Positions 20,027 to 30,819 of a DNA stretch of 64,000 nucleotides are shown here, piece by piece. Position numbers and translations under genes: made by a program. The notes beneath the pieces are model-generated. The model was not told the origin of the DNA. It saw only the letters and a list, made by a program, of their open reading frames with translations, and searched no databases. The stretch comes from Bermanella marisrubri (lineage in GTDB: Bacteria; Pseudomonadota; Gammaproteobacteria; Pseudomonadales; Oceanobacteraceae), in the NCBI RefSeq assembly GCF_012295615.1, contig NZ_CP051183.1:1949001-2013000 (forward strand), in the 5' to 3' direction. Positions within the stretch are counted from its first letter, which is position 1. Each line of letters opens with the position of its first letter.

Positions 20027-20818
20027 ATGAAACTCATTATGCTAAAGCACTGGTTTATTGCAATCTTGCTGGCAGTTAATGCGCCCATCACGCTGTCTAA
20101 TGAATCAAAACCAGCCACCATCATCAGCGTTGGCGCATACGAATTCCCTCCTTTCTTTGAAACCAGCAATGGCACATATGGCGGTCTCACACCACTATTA
20201 CTCGATGCCTTCAATGAAATACAAAATGATTATGTCTTCAAGCTTACTCTAACCAGCCCCAAACGACGCTATATCGATTTTGAACGAGGTCGCATCCAAA
20301 TGCTGTTCTTTGAAGACCCCAAATGGGGCTGGAACGGTTACCCCGTGGTGACAAGCGAGGCTTTTTTAAAAGGCGGAGAAGTGTTTATTGCTAGAAATAA
20401 CAAAACGACAAACAAAACCGCTTTCAAAAATATCGAGCAACGGCGTATTACAGCTATGCTTGGCTATCATTATCAGTTTGCAGATTGGGACAGCGATGCC
20501 AAACGCCTTAAGGAACGCTTTAATATTAGTCTACTCAGTCACTCAGGAGCCATTATCAAACAAGTTGTTAGAGGCAAAGCTGAAATTGGCATAGTCAGCA
20601 AAGCGTTCCTAGACCGCGAACTATTCAGAGATCCTAAACTAAAAAAAGTACTCGTTTTCTCCGACTTTTATGATCAACATTATTCCCACCGTGTCATACT
20701 CGCCAGTGATGCCAATATTTCTATTGAAACCATCAACTCGATTCTGAAGAAGCTACACAAAAACGGGAAACTAACAGAAATATTCTCCCAGTTTGGTTTA
20801 TCTCCATCACCACTCTGA
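20027..20818 (+). CDS. Periplasmic solute-binding protein-like (SBP_bac_3)
   Basis: 263 residues from ATG 20027, chosen because it begins directly with a signal peptide (MKLIMLKHWFIAILLAVNAP). A TTG 27 bases upstream would add nine charged residues ahead of it. The mature part has the two-lobe fold of family 3 extracellular binding proteins: AYEFPPFFETSNGTYGGLTP near the start, RIQMLFFE in the middle, and ILKKLHKNGKLTEIFSQFG at the end. No permease or ATPase gene is adjacent, so it may be an orphan binding protein or a sensor partner. Ligand unknown. Confidence 0.82.
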   Translation: MKLIMLKHWFIAILLAVNAPITLSNESKPATIISVGAYEFPPFFETSNGTYGGLTPLLLDAFNEIQNDYVFKLTLTSPKRRYIDFERGRIQMLFFEDPKWGWNGYPVVTSEAFLKGGEVFIARNNKTTNKTAFKNIEQRRITAMLGYHYQFADWDSDAKRLKERFNISLLSHSGAIIKQVVRGKAEIGIVSKAFLDRELFRDPKLKKVLVFSDFYDQHYSHRVILASDANISIETINSILKKLHKNGKLTEIFSQFGLSPSPL

Positions 20819-21056
20819 TGATCTGTTTTTCGTTGAGCTTAACTATGTTCGAATCACTACTCGGAGAATTTACCCCCTCAACTCAACAACAAAAGTCACA
20901 ACCTGCGGGATCCAACACTGAAGTGATTGCAGCGATTTTGAGTATTCTGATAAAGCATTGAATCATTTAATCAATACTTTTAGCCGAAAATACCCTTCCC
21001 ACTAAAATCATCTAGTTTAAGATGGACATAAAGAAATAATAATTATAAGTGTGTCC

Positions 21057-21992
21057 ATGACTTTATCAGATCGACTTTCGCAGCTACCACTCCCCATCAT
21101 TTGCGCCCCAATGTTTTTGGTAAGTACGCCTAAGCTTGTCATAGAGTGTTGTAAAAGTGGTGTCGTCGGCAGCTTTCCTGCTCTCAATGTACGACCTCAG
21201 GAAAAACTGGACGAATGGATTACAGACATAAAAAGCGCGCTTGATGAATTCAAGACATCCAACCCTGAGCAAGTTGTCGCTCCCTTTGCGGTCAATCAAG
21301 TGGTACACCCCTCTAATTCTCGCTTAGCAGCTGACCAAGCCATCATCGCGAAACACCAAGTCCCACTGGTCATCACCAGCCAAGGCAACCCATCAGACAT
21401 CGTTGAGCAAGTCCATTCTTGGGGAGGGCAAGTCTTTCACGACGTGATTAAAGTATCCCACGCTAAAAAAGCCATTAGCGCGGGTGTCGATGGTCTCATA
21501 TTAGTCACAGCCGGTGCAGGTGGTCACGGAGGTACACTCAATCCTTTCGCGTTTGTTCGCGAAGTCAGATCGTTTTGGGATGGCCCCATTATATTGGCTG
21601 GCGGCATCAACGATGGTTTTGGCATTAAAGCAGCACAATCCCTAGGCGCAGATATGGTCTACATGGGTACGCGATTTATTGCGACACAAGAAGCTCAAGT
21701 GGATCAAGACTATAAAAACATGCTCATAAAATGTGCCATTGAAGATATTGTTTTTAGTGATCACTTTACTGGCGTGCATGCTAATTACTTAATCCCTTCT
21801 TTAGAACGCGTTGGTATTAATGTTCAAGACCTAATCAGTAAAGGCAAAGTCGACTTGGACTTGGGCAATACAAACTTTTGGACAGATATTTGGAGCGCTG
21901 GACATGGTGTGGGTGGGATAAATGATATTCCAAGTATTCAGGAACTCACCAATAAATTGCTAGCGGATTATAAAACTGCAGCGATGCTATAA
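21057..21992 (+). CDS. Nitronate monooxygenase (2-nitropropane dioxygenase family)
   Basis: 311 residues from ATG 21057; a GTG two codons earlier is possible. It is an FMN-dependent TIM-barrel enzyme that oxidises alkyl nitronates such as propionate 3-nitronate. Visible are the N-terminal PIICAPMFLVSTPKLV, the phosphate/flavin-binding TAGAGGHGG with the His expected of class I enzymes, and the ILAGGI...GADMVYMGTRF segment near the C-terminal half. It stands alone, followed by a terminator that serves the convergent operon. Confidence 0.9.
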   Translation: MTLSDRLSQLPLPIICAPMFLVSTPKLVIECCKSGVVGSFPALNVRPQEKLDEWITDIKSALDEFKTSNPEQVVAPFAVNQVVHPSNSRLAADQAIIAKHQVPLVITSQGNPSDIVEQVHSWGGQVFHDVIKVSHAKKAISAGVDGLILVTAGAGGHGGTLNPFAFVREVRSFWDGPIILAGGINDGFGIKAAQSLGADMVYMGTRFIATQEAQVDQDYKNMLIKCAIEDIVFSDHFTGVHANYLIPSLERVGINVQDLISKGKVDLDLGNTNFWTDIWSAGHGVGGINDIPSIQELTNKLLADYKTAAML

Positions 21993-22004
21993 AGATTAAA
22001 TGCA

Positions 22005-22055
22005 ATAAAAAACCCGCCAAACAAAGCAATTAAGCTAGGAGAGAGCTTGGCGGGT
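22005..22055 (-). terminator. Terminator of the bet-cho operon
   Basis: ACCCGCCAA (22012-22020) pairs perfectly with TTGGCGGGT (22047-22055). Seven A on the plus strand (22005-22011) give a T-run for minus-strand transcripts. It lies 32 bases after the choV stop and could also end the convergent nitronate monooxygenase message. Confidence 0.85.
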
Positions 22056-22086
22056 AAAACCGGATACAACGAAAAGCTACAAGGTA

Positions 22087-23265
22087 TTAGTCTTCGTCTA
22101 ATAACTTCCCTAATAATGCATGATAAATATCTTTATCACCCACATAGCCCACGACTTTATCATTCTTATGCAATAACACACCGTGGCCAGTGTGATAGCG
22201 CAATTCCATAATATCTTTCATGATGGTTTCGACGGGCACCATAGCTGGTTGCTTTGGTAGAGTTTCAATACTGCCCTCTCCATCCCACTTATGGACGGGG
22301 TAAAACTGATCCCCCAGGCGCACACGAGCACTATCAATACCACTCTTTAGTTCCAACCAATAGTCATGACGATGACTCAAGCAATATTCTTCACCCTCTT
22401 GCTCAAGAGAAGAAAGCGAACGCATAAGTGAATGCCCTTTCACTACATCAACGGGGTTAGTATGGGCAACAAAATCACGCACATAATCATTGGCAGGATT
22501 CAATACAATATTTTCTGGTGTATCGTGCTGCACAATTTCACCATCTTTCATGATGGCAATGTGATTGCCGAGCTTTAACGCTTCATCCAGATCGTGACTC
22601 ACAAAAACAACGGTTTTGTTGAGCTTGGCTTGCAAGCGCAATAGTTCGTCTTGTAATTGTGCGCGAATCAGCGGGTCCAGTGCGGAAAATGGCTCATCCA
22701 TTAAAATAATGTCGGTTTCCATAGCCAAGGCACGAGCAAGTCCAACACGTTGCTGCATACCGCCAGATAGTTCCGATGGTTTTTTATCGGCCCATGGCGT
22801 AAGGCCAACCAATTCCAACTGCTCTTCTACTTTTTCGCGAATGAGCTTTTTATCCATGCCCTTTTGCTCAAGACCAAAAGCAACATTTTGTGCAACCGTT
22901 AACCAAGGCATTAGCGCGAATTTCTGAAACACCATGGTAATGCGCTCCATACGAACTTGGCGCTGTTCCGCCTCGCTCAAGGAATTAAAATCCTGCATGC
23001 CATTTTCGGTATCGAGATGTACGCTACCGCGTGTAATCGGGTTGAGACCGTTCGCGGTTCTTAAGAGACTGGATTTGCCAGAGCCGGATAGACCCATAAG
23101 CACACAGATTTCGCCTTGCTCAACTTTCAAATTGGCGTTGCGAACACCCGCAGTGCAGCCGGTTTTTTCTAAAATTTCGTTTCGGCTAACGCCACTATCA
23201 AGCAATGGCAATGCTTGATCCACTTGCTTACCGAACACTACATCTAAATTCTTAAACTCTATCAT
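22087..23265 (-). CDS. choV: Choline/betaine ABC transporter, ATP-binding subunit
   Basis: 392 residues. Walker A is GLSGSGKSS (~58-66), the signature LSGGMQQRVGLARALA is at ~165-180, Walker B is ILMDEPFSALDP and the switch His is in FVSHDLDEA. The C-terminal ~120 residues form a regulatory extension of the ProV/OpuA type. The subunit powers choline or betaine import with ChoW and ChoX. It is the last gene of the betIBA-choXWV group and starts 9 bases after choW ends. Confidence 0.92.
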   Translation of the reverse strand: MIEFKNLDVVFGKQVDQALPLLDSGVSRNEILEKTGCTAGVRNANLKVEQGEICVLMGLSGSGKSSLLRTANGLNPITRGSVHLDTENGMQDFNSLSEAEQRQVRMERITMVFQKFALMPWLTVAQNVAFGLEQKGMDKKLIREKVEEQLELVGLTPWADKKPSELSGGMQQRVGLARALAMETDIILMDEPFSALDPLIRAQLQDELLRLQAKLNKTVVFVSHDLDEALKLGNHIAIMKDGEIVQHDTPENIVLNPANDYVRDFVAHTNPVDVVKGHSLMRSLSSLEQEGEEYCLSHRHDYWLELKSGIDSARVRLGDQFYPVHKWDGEGSIETLPKQPAMVPVETIMKDIMELRYHTGHGVLLHKNDKVVGYVGDKDIYHALLGKLLDED

Positions 23266-23274
23266 GTCGGTCCT

Positions 23275-24105
23275 CTACTTCGTCTTAAACAAGCGGTCGA
23301 GAATAATAGCCACTAATACAATCGCTAGACCTGCTTCAAAACCAGACGCGATATCTACTGTATTCAAAGCACGTACAACAGGTTTACCTAAACCATCTGC
23401 ACCAACCAAGGCGGCAATAACAACCATTGATAGCGACAACATAATGCACTGAGTAATACCCGCACGAATGCTAGACATGGCAGCAGGGATTTCGATTTTC
23501 ACCAGCAAATTTTGCTTGGTACAACCAAACGCTTTACCCGCTTCCAATAGTTCTTTAGGTACCTCGGAAATACCCAAATAGGTTAAACGAATAGGTGCAG
23601 CAATCGCGAAAACAATGGTAGAGATTAAGCCGGGCACCACGCCCAGACCAAACAGTGTTAGGGTCGGAATCAAATAAACAAACGGCGGAATGGTTTGCAT
23701 CAAATCGAGCACGGGACGAAGCACACGATACAGCCAAGGTCGATGAGCCGCGGCGATACCAATAGGCACACCAATTAAAACACAGAAACCGGTAGCAAAT
23801 ATAACTAAAGAAATCGTCTCTATAGTTTCTTGCCAATACCCTAGATTCCAAATCAACAACAGAGAGGCCACAATAAAAATAGGTGTTCCCCAGCGGCGCT
23901 GATACCAAAATGCAAACGCACCCACAATCAGAATGAACAGCCAAGGTGGCATCACTGACAAAAGATCCACCAAGCCAACAATCATGGTATCCAATACAAT
24001 CGACACCCAATCAAAAAAGCTTCCGCCATGATCGATTAAAAAATCCATCATGCTTTCTGCCCACTCCCCAATTGGGATTTTGTTTTCCGTAATAAAACTC
24101 ATCAT
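23275..24105 (-). CDS. choW: Choline/betaine ABC transporter, permease subunit
   Basis: 276 residues with about six to seven membrane helices. The coupling-loop EAA motif reads KELLEAGKAFGCTKQNLLVKIEIP, as in ProW-like permeases. The N-terminal ~30 residues (IGEWAESMMDFLIDHGGSFF) match the family. It forms the membrane channel for ChoX-delivered choline. A strong hairpin separates it from choX upstream. Confidence 0.92.
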   Translation of the reverse strand: MMSFITENKIPIGEWAESMMDFLIDHGGSFFDWVSIVLDTMIVGLVDLLSVMPPWLFILIVGAFAFWYQRRWGTPIFIVASLLLIWNLGYWQETIETISLVIFATGFCVLIGVPIGIAAAHRPWLYRVLRPVLDLMQTIPPFVYLIPTLTLFGLGVVPGLISTIVFAIAAPIRLTYLGISEVPKELLEAGKAFGCTKQNLLVKIEIPAAMSSIRAGITQCIMLSLSMVVIAALVGADGLGKPVVRALNTVDIASGFEAGLAIVLVAIILDRLFKTK

Positions 24106-24149
24106 TTATTTACTGCATTGATTCATTAACCTGCTTACGCAAGCGCTTG

Positions 24150-24177
24150 AGCCATGGTGATGAATATCACCATGGCT
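24150..24177 (-). other. 12-bp perfect hairpin between choX and choW
   Basis: AGCCATGGTGAT (24150-24161) and ATCACCATGGCT (24166-24177) pair perfectly around a 4-base loop, with no T-run. Such stems often protect the 3' end of the binding-protein message, allowing more ChoX than ChoWV. Confidence 0.75.
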
Positions 24178-24192
24178 AGGGACGGGACTAGA

Positions 24193-25122
24193 TTAAATCT
24201 CGAGAGCCGCTTTTACCGCTGGTAGCGCCGGCTTACCATCTTTGGTTTCTACACCTTCTAGCCAATCATTCAATACGGCTGGATTCTCTTTCAACCAATC
24301 TTTAGCTGCTTTCTTAGGCTTTTTGCCGTCATCAAGAATCGCCGCCATCACTTGGTTTTCTAACTCTAGAGTGAAGGTCAGGTTTTTCAGCAACTTACCT
24401 ACATTCTTACACTCTTCAACATAGCCTGTACGCACATTGGTAAAGACATTTGCGCCACCAAGGTTAGGACCAAAGAAATCATCGCCGCCTTCCAAATACG
24501 CAAGTTCAAAGTTTGCGTTCATTGGGTGCGGTTCCCAACCAAGGAAAACGATCCACTTGTCACGACGGGTGGCACGTTTAACCTGAGACAACATACCTGC
24601 TTCAGATGACTCAACCACATCAAAGTCCTCTAGACCAAATGCATTTTGGTCGATCATGCTTTGGATCAAACGGTTACCGTCATTACCAGGCTCAATACCA
24701 TAGATCTTACCGTCAAACTTATCTGCATATTTGGCAATGTCAGCAAAGCTTTTTACCCCAGCGTCATAAACATACTTAGGTACCGCTAAAGTGTACTTAG
24801 CACCAGATAGATTTTTATGGATAGTCTCTACCGTACCGCGTTCACGATAAGCTTTGATATCCCCTTCCATTGTTGGCATCCAGTTACCTAGAAATACATC
24901 GATATCTTCGTTTTCAAGGGATTTGTACGTAACAGGAACTGACAATAATTGCGTTTTGGTGTCGTAGCCCATACCTTCTAAAACGGTAGAAGCGATGGCT
25001 GTGGTCGCTGTAATATCAGTCCAACCAACATCAGAGAAACGAACCGTATCGCATTGATTTGCTTGGCTCGTAAGTGAAGCACTCATAAGCGCCATTAGAA
25101 GTATCGATTTAAGTTTCATCAT
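24193..25122 (-). CDS. choX: Choline ABC transporter, periplasmic substrate-binding protein
   Basis: 309 residues. The signal peptide is at 1-21 (SLTSQA/N). The mature protein belongs to the OpuAC/ProX class with features of ChoX: FSDVGWTDITATTAIASTVL, VFLGNWMPTMEGDIK and WEPHPMN, with Trp and Asp residues that could build the aromatic box for the quaternary amine. It delivers choline (perhaps also betaine) to ChoWV. It is downstream of betA on the same strand. Confidence 0.92.
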   Translation of the reverse strand: MMKLKSILLMALMSASLTSQANQCDTVRFSDVGWTDITATTAIASTVLEGMGYDTKTQLLSVPVTYKSLENEDIDVFLGNWMPTMEGDIKAYRERGTVETIHKNLSGAKYTLAVPKYVYDAGVKSFADIAKYADKFDGKIYGIEPGNDGNRLIQSMIDQNAFGLEDFDVVESSEAGMLSQVKRATRRDKWIVFLGWEPHPMNANFELAYLEGGDDFFGPNLGGANVFTNVRTGYVEECKNVGKLLKNLTFTLELENQVMAAILDDGKKPKKAAKDWLKENPAVLNDWLEGVETKDGKPALPAVKAALEI

Positions 25123-25183
25123 TTTTCCTTGTTGTTGTGTGTTATCTAGTACTATCTCGTTTACCCGAATGGTTTTATACGAG

Positions 25184-26851
25184 TTATGCGTTAGGCCTTT
25201 GTTTTTCTTGCCAATCCATTGCGTATTTCACTGCTGCATTTGAAGCCGGCATCGTGCCTTTACCTTTTATTAAATCTGCTGCTCTCTCCGCCACCATAAT
25301 TGTTGGTGCATTCAAGTTTCCATTTGGAATCGTCGGAAAAATCGACGAATCAACAACACGCAATCCTTGAATACCCCGCACCTTGGTTTCGGAATCAACA
25401 ACAGCCTTATCATCTTCACCCATTTTGCATGTGCAGGATGGGTGATATGCACTTTCTACGTTTGCACGCACAAAGGCATCGATTTGTTCATCCGTTTGAA
25501 CATGTTCACCCGGTTGAATTTCTCCATCACGAAAATCATCAAACGCAGGTTGATTAATGATTTCTCGCGTCAATCGAACACAGTCCCTAAAGCCTTGAAT
25601 ATCATCTTCATGCTGTAGGTAATTAAATAAAATCTCTGGCTTTGCCATAGGATTTGAAGACTTCACATGTACGTGGCCACGGCTTTTCGGTTTATTGTGT
25701 CCAATATGTACTTGGAAACCATGTCCATCGAACGCTGTACGACCGTCATAACGCATGGCCGCAGGCAAAAAGTGATACTGCAAGTCAGGGGCTTTTATGC
25801 CAGCTTTAGAACGAATAAAACCGCAAGATTCAAAATGGTTAGTTGCACCTAACCCTTTTTTGGTAAGAAGCCAGCGTGCACCAATAAGGCCTTTATTAAA
25901 CCAATCTAGCTTGCTATTTAAAGTAATCGGCTGCTTACATTTAAATTGGAAATAAAACTCCAAGTGGTCTTGTAAGTTTTCACCAACACCCGGCAGTTCA
26001 TGCTTGGTTTTAATTCCCGCTTTAGAAAGCACTTCTGGATTACCAATACCAGAAAGCTGAAGAATATGTGGAGAACCTACCGAACCCGCGCTTAGAATCA
26101 CTTCTTTATTGGCTTTTACTTGGTGGCTCATTCCCTTGCGAGAGTATTGCACGCCCTCGGCTTTTTTCGCTTCTAGCAACACCTTTTCAACCACCGCATG
26201 GGTAACCACGGTTAAATTAGGGCGCTTCATTGCTGGGCGTAAATATGCATTGGCGGTAGACCAGCGACGACCATTCTTTACAGTCATATGCATTGGACCA
26301 AAGCCTTCTTGTCGCGCACCGTTATAGTCATGGGTGAAGTCATATCCGGCTTCTTGCCCCGCATCGACGAACGCTTTATACAACGGATTCTTCATCTCGT
26401 TACCATTATTCACGCCAAGAGGACCTTCAGAGCCACGGTACTCATCACCGCCAAACGCCCAGGTTTCTGCTTTTTTGAAATACGGCAAGCAATGGGAATA
26501 GTCCCAATCTTTCGCACCCTGTTCTTCCCACTCGTTAAAGTCTTCCGCATGACCACGAACGTAAACCATGCCATTAATCGAACTGGACCCACCTAACACT
26601 TTACCGCGCGGACAATGCATGCGACGGTTATCAAGATAGGGCTCGGGATCCGTTTCAAATTGCCAAGCATACTTATTCGTATTCATTGGAATCGATAATG
26701 CGGTTGGCATTTGAATGAAAATACTTTTATCACTACCACCGGTTTCCAATAGCAATACAGAAACATTTTCATCTTCGGTCAAGCGGTTAGCCAACACACA
26801 ACCCGCTGAACCTGCTCCCACTATGATGTAATCGAACTGCTTCATCATCAT
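25184..26851 (-). CDS. betA: Choline dehydrogenase (GMC oxidoreductase)
   Basis: 555 residues. Three ATGs in a row start the frame; the third (26845) has GAGAG at a good distance and may be used. FAD-binding [17 protein letters not shown] is at the N-terminus, the GMC signatures are [21 protein letters not shown] and [17 protein letters not shown], and the catalytic His region is [12 protein letters not shown] near residue 465. It oxidises choline to betaine aldehyde, and on to betaine, at the inner membrane. It follows betB by 25 bases. Confidence 0.95.
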   Translation of the reverse strand: MMMKQFDYIIVGAGSAGCVLANRLTEDENVSVLLLETGGSDKSIFIQMPTALSIPMNTNKYAWQFETDPEPYLDNRRMHCPRGKVLGGSSSINGMVYVRGHAEDFNEWEEQGAKDWDYSHCLPYFKKAETWAFGGDEYRGSEGPLGVNNGNEMKNPLYKAFVDAGQEAGYDFTHDYNGARQEGFGPMHMTVKNGRRWSTANAYLRPAMKRPNLTVVTHAVVEKVLLEAKKAEGVQYSRKGMSHQVKANKEVILSAGSVGSPHILQLSGIGNPEVLSKAGIKTKHELPGVGENLQDHLEFYFQFKCKQPITLNSKLDWFNKGLIGARWLLTKKGLGATNHFESCGFIRSKAGIKAPDLQYHFLPAAMRYDGRTAFDGHGFQVHIGHNKPKSRGHVHVKSSNPMAKPEILFNYLQHEDDIQGFRDCVRLTREIINQPAFDDFRDGEIQPGEHVQTDEQIDAFVRANVESAYHPSCTCKMGEDDKAVVDSETKVRGIQGLRVVDSSIFPTIPNGNLNAPTIMVAERAADLIKGKGTMPASNAAVKYAMDWQEKQRPNA

Positions 26852-26876
26852 GCTCTCTATAACGTGACTTCAAACC

Positions 26877-28340
26877 CTAGAACGGGCTTTCAATTTTATT
26901 CATACCCATATAAACCGATTTCACTTGGGTATAATGATTCAGCGTAATGGTGCCGTTTTCTCGGCCGATACCGGATTGCTTATAACCACCAACAGGCATC
27001 TCAGCAGGTGACGCACCATAAGCATTGATCCAGCAAATACCGGCTTCAATTTGGTGAATCACACGGTGTGCTCGTTGAATATTCTGAGTAAAGACACCTG
27101 CAGCCAACCCGAGATGAGTATCGTTAGCACGTTTGATTACTTCCTCCTCATCATCAAATACCAATACCGACATGACTGGACCAAAGATTTCTTCTTTTAC
27201 GATGGTCATGTCGTCGGTACAGTCGGTGAAGATGGTTGGCGCAACAAAATAACCATTTTCGAAACCTTCGATCTTCATGGCCTCACCACCGGCTAGTAAC
27301 GTTGCATTTTCGGCCTTGCCTTTTTCAATGTAATCCAATACCAACTTGTGATGTTTTTCTGAAATCAGTGCGCCAAAGTTTGTTTCTGGATTCATTGGAT
27401 CGCCAGCAACAATATTGTTTTTCGTGCGTTCGGCTAGTTGCTCTAGAAACTCATTCAGAATACTGCGGTGAACAAAAACACGTGTTCCGTTCGTACATAT
27501 TTCACCTTGGGTATAAAAGTTACCCAGCATGGCTGCGCTTACCGCTTGCTCAATATCAGCATCATCAAAAACAATCAGCGGCGACTTGCCACCTAATTCC
27601 ATAGTGACTTCTTTCAAGCTCGAAGCAGAATCCGCCATGACTTTTTTGCCCGTTCCCACTTCACCTGTGAAGCTCACCTTGGCGATATCAGGATGGGAGG
27701 TGAGCATCTGACCAACTCGATAATCCCCTTGAATGACATTAAACACACCTTTAGGCACACCAGCTTCTATAAAAATTTTAGCGAGCTGAATCGCCCCCAT
27801 TGGTGTTTCTTCGGATGGTTTAAAGATCATGCTATTGCCAGCCGCGAGTGCCGGTGCCGATTTCCAGCAAGCGATTTGTATTGGGTAGTTCCATGCACCA
27901 ATACCTGCGCATACACCCAATGGTTCGCGACGGGTGTAATAAAAGTCTCCGCCTAAATCTTGTTGATTGCCTTCAATGCTTGGGGCTAGACCGGCAAAAA
28001 ACTCAATAGCATCTGCGCCTGTAACGACATCCACCTCGACCGCTTCCTGCCAAGGCTTACCAGTATCTTTAACTTCAAATTCAGCTAGCTCGTCATTGCG
28101 CTCACGCAACAACTGCACCGCTTTCAATAAAATTCGACTGCGTTCGATACCTGTCATGGCAGCCCATTGTTTTTGACCTGCGATGGCGGACTCAACGGCC
28201 TTCGCCATCACATTGTCATCCGCTTGCTCTACTTTATAGATCACTTCACCCGTTGCCGGGTAAATCACATCAAAAGTTTCGCCATTGGCATTGCCAAGAA
28301 ACTCGCCATTCACAAAAGACTGGTAGACAGGTTGACTCAT
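26877..28340 (-). CDS. betB: Betaine aldehyde dehydrogenase
   Basis: 487 residues, the family's usual length. The ALDH active-site Glu segment is [17 protein letters not shown] near 251-267, and the catalytic Cys is in [11 protein letters not shown] near 285. It converts betaine aldehyde to glycine betaine with NAD(P)+, giving the osmoprotectant. It lies 20 bases after betI and is transcribed with it. Confidence 0.95.
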   Translation of the reverse strand: MSQPVYQSFVNGEFLGNANGETFDVIYPATGEVIYKVEQADDNVMAKAVESAIAGQKQWAAMTGIERSRILLKAVQLLRERNDELAEFEVKDTGKPWQEAVEVDVVTGADAIEFFAGLAPSIEGNQQDLGGDFYYTRREPLGVCAGIGAWNYPIQIACWKSAPALAAGNSMIFKPSEETPMGAIQLAKIFIEAGVPKGVFNVIQGDYRVGQMLTSHPDIAKVSFTGEVGTGKKVMADSASSLKEVTMELGGKSPLIVFDDADIEQAVSAAMLGNFYTQGEICTNGTRVFVHRSILNEFLEQLAERTKNNIVAGDPMNPETNFGALISEKHHKLVLDYIEKGKAENATLLAGGEAMKIEGFENGYFVAPTIFTDCTDDMTIVKEEIFGPVMSVLVFDDEEEVIKRANDTHLGLAAGVFTQNIQRAHRVIHQIEAGICWINAYGASPAEMPVGGYKQSGIGRENGTITLNHYTQVKSVYMGMNKIESPF

Positions 28341-28360
28341 CTCTTTCTCTCTTCTTACGA

Positions 28361-28957
28361 CTATTGCTGATCGAAACTACGCACAGTGCGATCAATAAAT
28401 TGTTTACACATGGATACGGCTTTTTTGCCGTCTAAAGGCGCTTGGCTTAATGCCCAACGCAACCACAAACCATCAATCATGGCGGCTATGGCTTGAGCGG
28501 TTTCCGCTACATATTCTTTTGGCACTAACTCATTCAACGAATAGCGCAAATTCGATAACAAGCGTTTTTCGTTCACTCGCTGCAATCGAGCCAACTCAGG
28601 GTCGTGCATGGACTGAGCCCAGAACGCAAACCAGGTTTTTGCACCACGGTCTGAAACCTGAACTTGTCCAAAATTAGCCTCTACAATGGCGTATAAGCGC
28701 TGCATTGGATCAGGATTACTCAACTGATTAAGCTGTTCTTTCAATTCATCCTGCAGGGATTGCAACAGATAGCGAACCGTCGCTTCCAACAGACCCTGTT
28801 TTCCACCGAAGTAATGACTAATAATGCCAGTAGACACACCCGCTTTACGGCTAATGGTGCTTATGGTCGTTGCATGTAAACCAAACTCTTGAACCGAATC
28901 TAATGTCGCTTCAATTAGCTGTGCTTGGCGTAGAGGCTTCATTCCAACTTTAGGCAT
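28361..28957 (-). CDS. betI: TetR-family repressor BetI
   Basis: 198 residues from ATG 28957 ([19 protein letters not shown]), the canonical BetI start, with GGAG 5-6 bases upstream. A longer frame from 29005 would begin inside the operator and is rejected. The TetR helix-turn-helix is [21 protein letters not shown] near 35-55. BetI represses bet genes until choline binds. It heads betIBA-choXWV, with a palindromic operator about 33 bases upstream. Confidence 0.93.
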   Translation of the reverse strand: MPKVGMKPLRQAQLIEATLDSVQEFGLHATTISTISRKAGVSTGIISHYFGGKQGLLEATVRYLLQSLQDELKEQLNQLSNPDPMQRLYAIVEANFGQVQVSDRGAKTWFAFWAQSMHDPELARLQRVNEKRLLSNLRYSLNELVPKEYVAETAQAIAAMIDGLWLRWALSQAPLDGKKAVSMCKQFIDRTVRSFDQQ

Positions 28958-28989
28958 ACATCTCCACCCTTCCTGTGGATTCATTATTT

Positions 28990-29009
28990 TTGAATGAACG
29001 TTCAATTAA
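28990..29009 (-). promoter_or_regulatory. Putative BetI operator
   Basis: TTGAATGAACGTTCAATTAA contains a perfect 10-base palindrome, TGAACGTTCA (28995-29004), with further symmetric matches outside. This resembles BetI sites known upstream of bet genes. It lies just before betI. Confidence 0.75.
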
Positions 29010-29333
29010 AATAAATATAAAGCTTTGAATTAAAAGTATCAAGCTTGATTCCCCATCAATTAATCTCTCCAAAACACGCCCGAAAGGCTTACCAGCTGGG
29101 CGAAAGGCCATTTGCAACTATTCAATACAACCCTCTAATTTTATTTAGGACTCAAAACAAATCACCAACATACCAACAAAGATAACGGTATAATTATTTA
29201 GACGTGGTAGAATTTATCTATTCTTACCCCTCTTAAATCCATGCTATCACGGTACCGACCCATTAATGTTGGTACAAAAACGACGAAACACCTATACTCC
29301 CCGCTCAATCTCCACTAGGTCATAAACGACTGC
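29010..29333. other. Intergenic region between divergent betI and rhlE
   Basis: No gene is visible. It holds the betI promoter side, a 5-bp stem CGCCC/GGGCG (29077-29102) with repeated CGAAAGGC, a distant inverted pair ACCAACAT (about 29163) / ATGTTGGT (about 29266), and the rhlE promoter at 29269-29298. Confidence 0.6.
29269..29298 (+). promoter_or_regulatory. Sigma-70 promoter of rhlE
   Basis: TTGGTA (29269-29274), 18 bases, TATACT (29293-29298). The start of transcription would be near 29305, about 30 bases before the ATG. Confidence 0.55.
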
Positions 29334-30707
29334 ATGCAATTTACTGATTTGGCTCTTGCGGAGCCCATAGTTAAAGCCATAGCCGAGCAAGGCTATACTT
29401 CCCCTACCCCTATTCAAGCTCAAGGCATACCGGCCGTATTATCTGGTCGAGATCTATTGGCAGCCGCTCAAACGGGCACAGGGAAAACAGCAGGCTTCAC
29501 CCTACCAATTTTGCAAAAGTTGCTAGACGCGCCAAAAGGCGTAAAACCGAATCAAGCTCGGGTTTTAGTGTTGACGCCAACACGCGAATTAGCCGCACAA
29601 GTTCAAGACAATGTTGCCACCTACTCGAAATACACCAAGATTCGCTCAGAGGTGGTATTTGGTGGCGTGAAGATTAACCCACAAATGCAGAGACTTCGTC
29701 GCGGCGTGGATATTCTTGTTGCTACACCAGGTCGACTACTGGATTTGCACAACCAAAATGCCATCCATTTCGATCAACTGGATACACTGATACTTGATGA
29801 AGCTGACCGCATGTTGGACATGGGCTTTATCAACGACATTCGCAAGATTATGCGATTACTACCCAAAAAGCGTCAGAATCTCATGTTCTCCGCAACATTC
29901 TCTGACAAGATTCGCGCTCTGGCGAAAACCATTGTCGAAAACCCAGTTGAAGTATCAGTCACACCTAAAAACACGACCGCAAAAAAAGTACGCCAAAGCA
30001 TTATTGCGGTTGATAAAAAGCAGAAAATCAATCTATTAATAGATTTACTGGCAAAAGAAAAATGGCACCAGGTATTGGTGTTCAGTCGCACCAAACACGG
30101 CGCCAACAAGATCGCCAAACAACTAAGCGACGCTGACATTCCAGCCGCTGCGATTCATGGCAATAAAAGCCAAGGCGCTCGAACCCGAGCACTAGCCGAT
30201 TTCAAAAGCAATGACATTCAAGTATTGGTTGCTACTGACATTGCTGCGCGAGGTATAGATATCGACCAGCTACCACACGTAATCAACTTTGATTTACCTA
30301 ACGTAGCTGAAAACTATGTACATCGAATCGGTCGTACTGCGCGCGCAGGAAGTGATGGCGATGCGCTTTCGTTTGTGTCGATAGATGAAATTGATTTACT
30401 AGCAGACATTCAGAACTTCATTGGCGAACCAATTGAACGTCTCGATTACCCGGGATTTGCACCTAGCAAACCACTACCCGAATTAAAGCTTAACTTAAAA
30501 CCTAAAAAGATTAAAAAACCGAAAAAGCCAAAACAAGCCTCTACCGATTCTAAGGCAGCACCAAAGCAGAAGAAAAAACCTGCAAACAAATCAGCGAGCG
30601 CCAAAAAGGCGAAAACAACTGCGAACTCCAAACCTAAACGCCAGAATCGTAAACCAAGCGATCAGAAAAAGTCTCCGATAAAGCGACCATCCCAATCACC
30701 AAATTAG
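29334..30707 (+). CDS. rhlE: DEAD-box ATP-dependent RNA helicase, RhlE type
   Basis: 457 residues. All helicase motifs are present: Q motif ([26 protein letters not shown]), [20 protein letters not shown] ([11 protein letters not shown]), SAT, and [10 protein letters not shown]. Residues ~385-457 form a Lys/Pro/Ala-rich basic tail, typical of RhlE proteins, for RNA binding. It remodels RNA in ribosome assembly and mRNA decay. It is monocistronic with its own promoter and a strong terminator. Confidence 0.93.
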   Translation: MQFTDLALAEPIVKAIAEQGYTSPTPIQAQGIPAVLSGRDLLAAAQTGTGKTAGFTLPILQKLLDAPKGVKPNQARVLVLTPTRELAAQVQDNVATYSKYTKIRSEVVFGGVKINPQMQRLRRGVDILVATPGRLLDLHNQNAIHFDQLDTLILDEADRMLDMGFINDIRKIMRLLPKKRQNLMFSATFSDKIRALAKTIVENPVEVSVTPKNTTAKKVRQSIIAVDKKQKINLLIDLLAKEKWHQVLVFSRTKHGANKIAKQLSDADIPAAAIHGNKSQGARTRALADFKSNDIQVLVATDIAARGIDIDQLPHVINFDLPNVAENYVHRIGRTARAGSDGDALSFVSIDEIDLLADIQNFIGEPIERLDYPGFAPSKPLPELKLNLKPKKIKKPKKPKQASTDSKAAPKQKKKPANKSASAKKAKTTANSKPKRQNRKPSDQKKSPIKRPSQSPN

Positions 30708-30748
30708 CCTAATAAATGGCAACTTTTTGATTTGTCGACTTATTTAAG

Positions 30749-30780
30749 GTGCCACTCATTCGCTGAGTGGCACTTTTATT
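30749..30780 (+). terminator. Intrinsic terminator of rhlE
   Basis: GTGCCACTCA (30749-30758) pairs perfectly with TGAGTGGCAC (30764-30773) and is followed by TTTTATT. It lies 42 bases after the rhlE stop. Confidence 0.92.
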
Positions 30781-30819
30781 TTTAGCAAAATGACTCTTTC
30801 ATGACTGCTTACCAATATT

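Noticed and set aside
20845-20961. Possible 38-residue ORF (MFESLLGEF...) between two plus-strand genes
   Set aside because: No good ribosome-binding site and no firm family match; a faint likeness to YidB-type starts is not enough.
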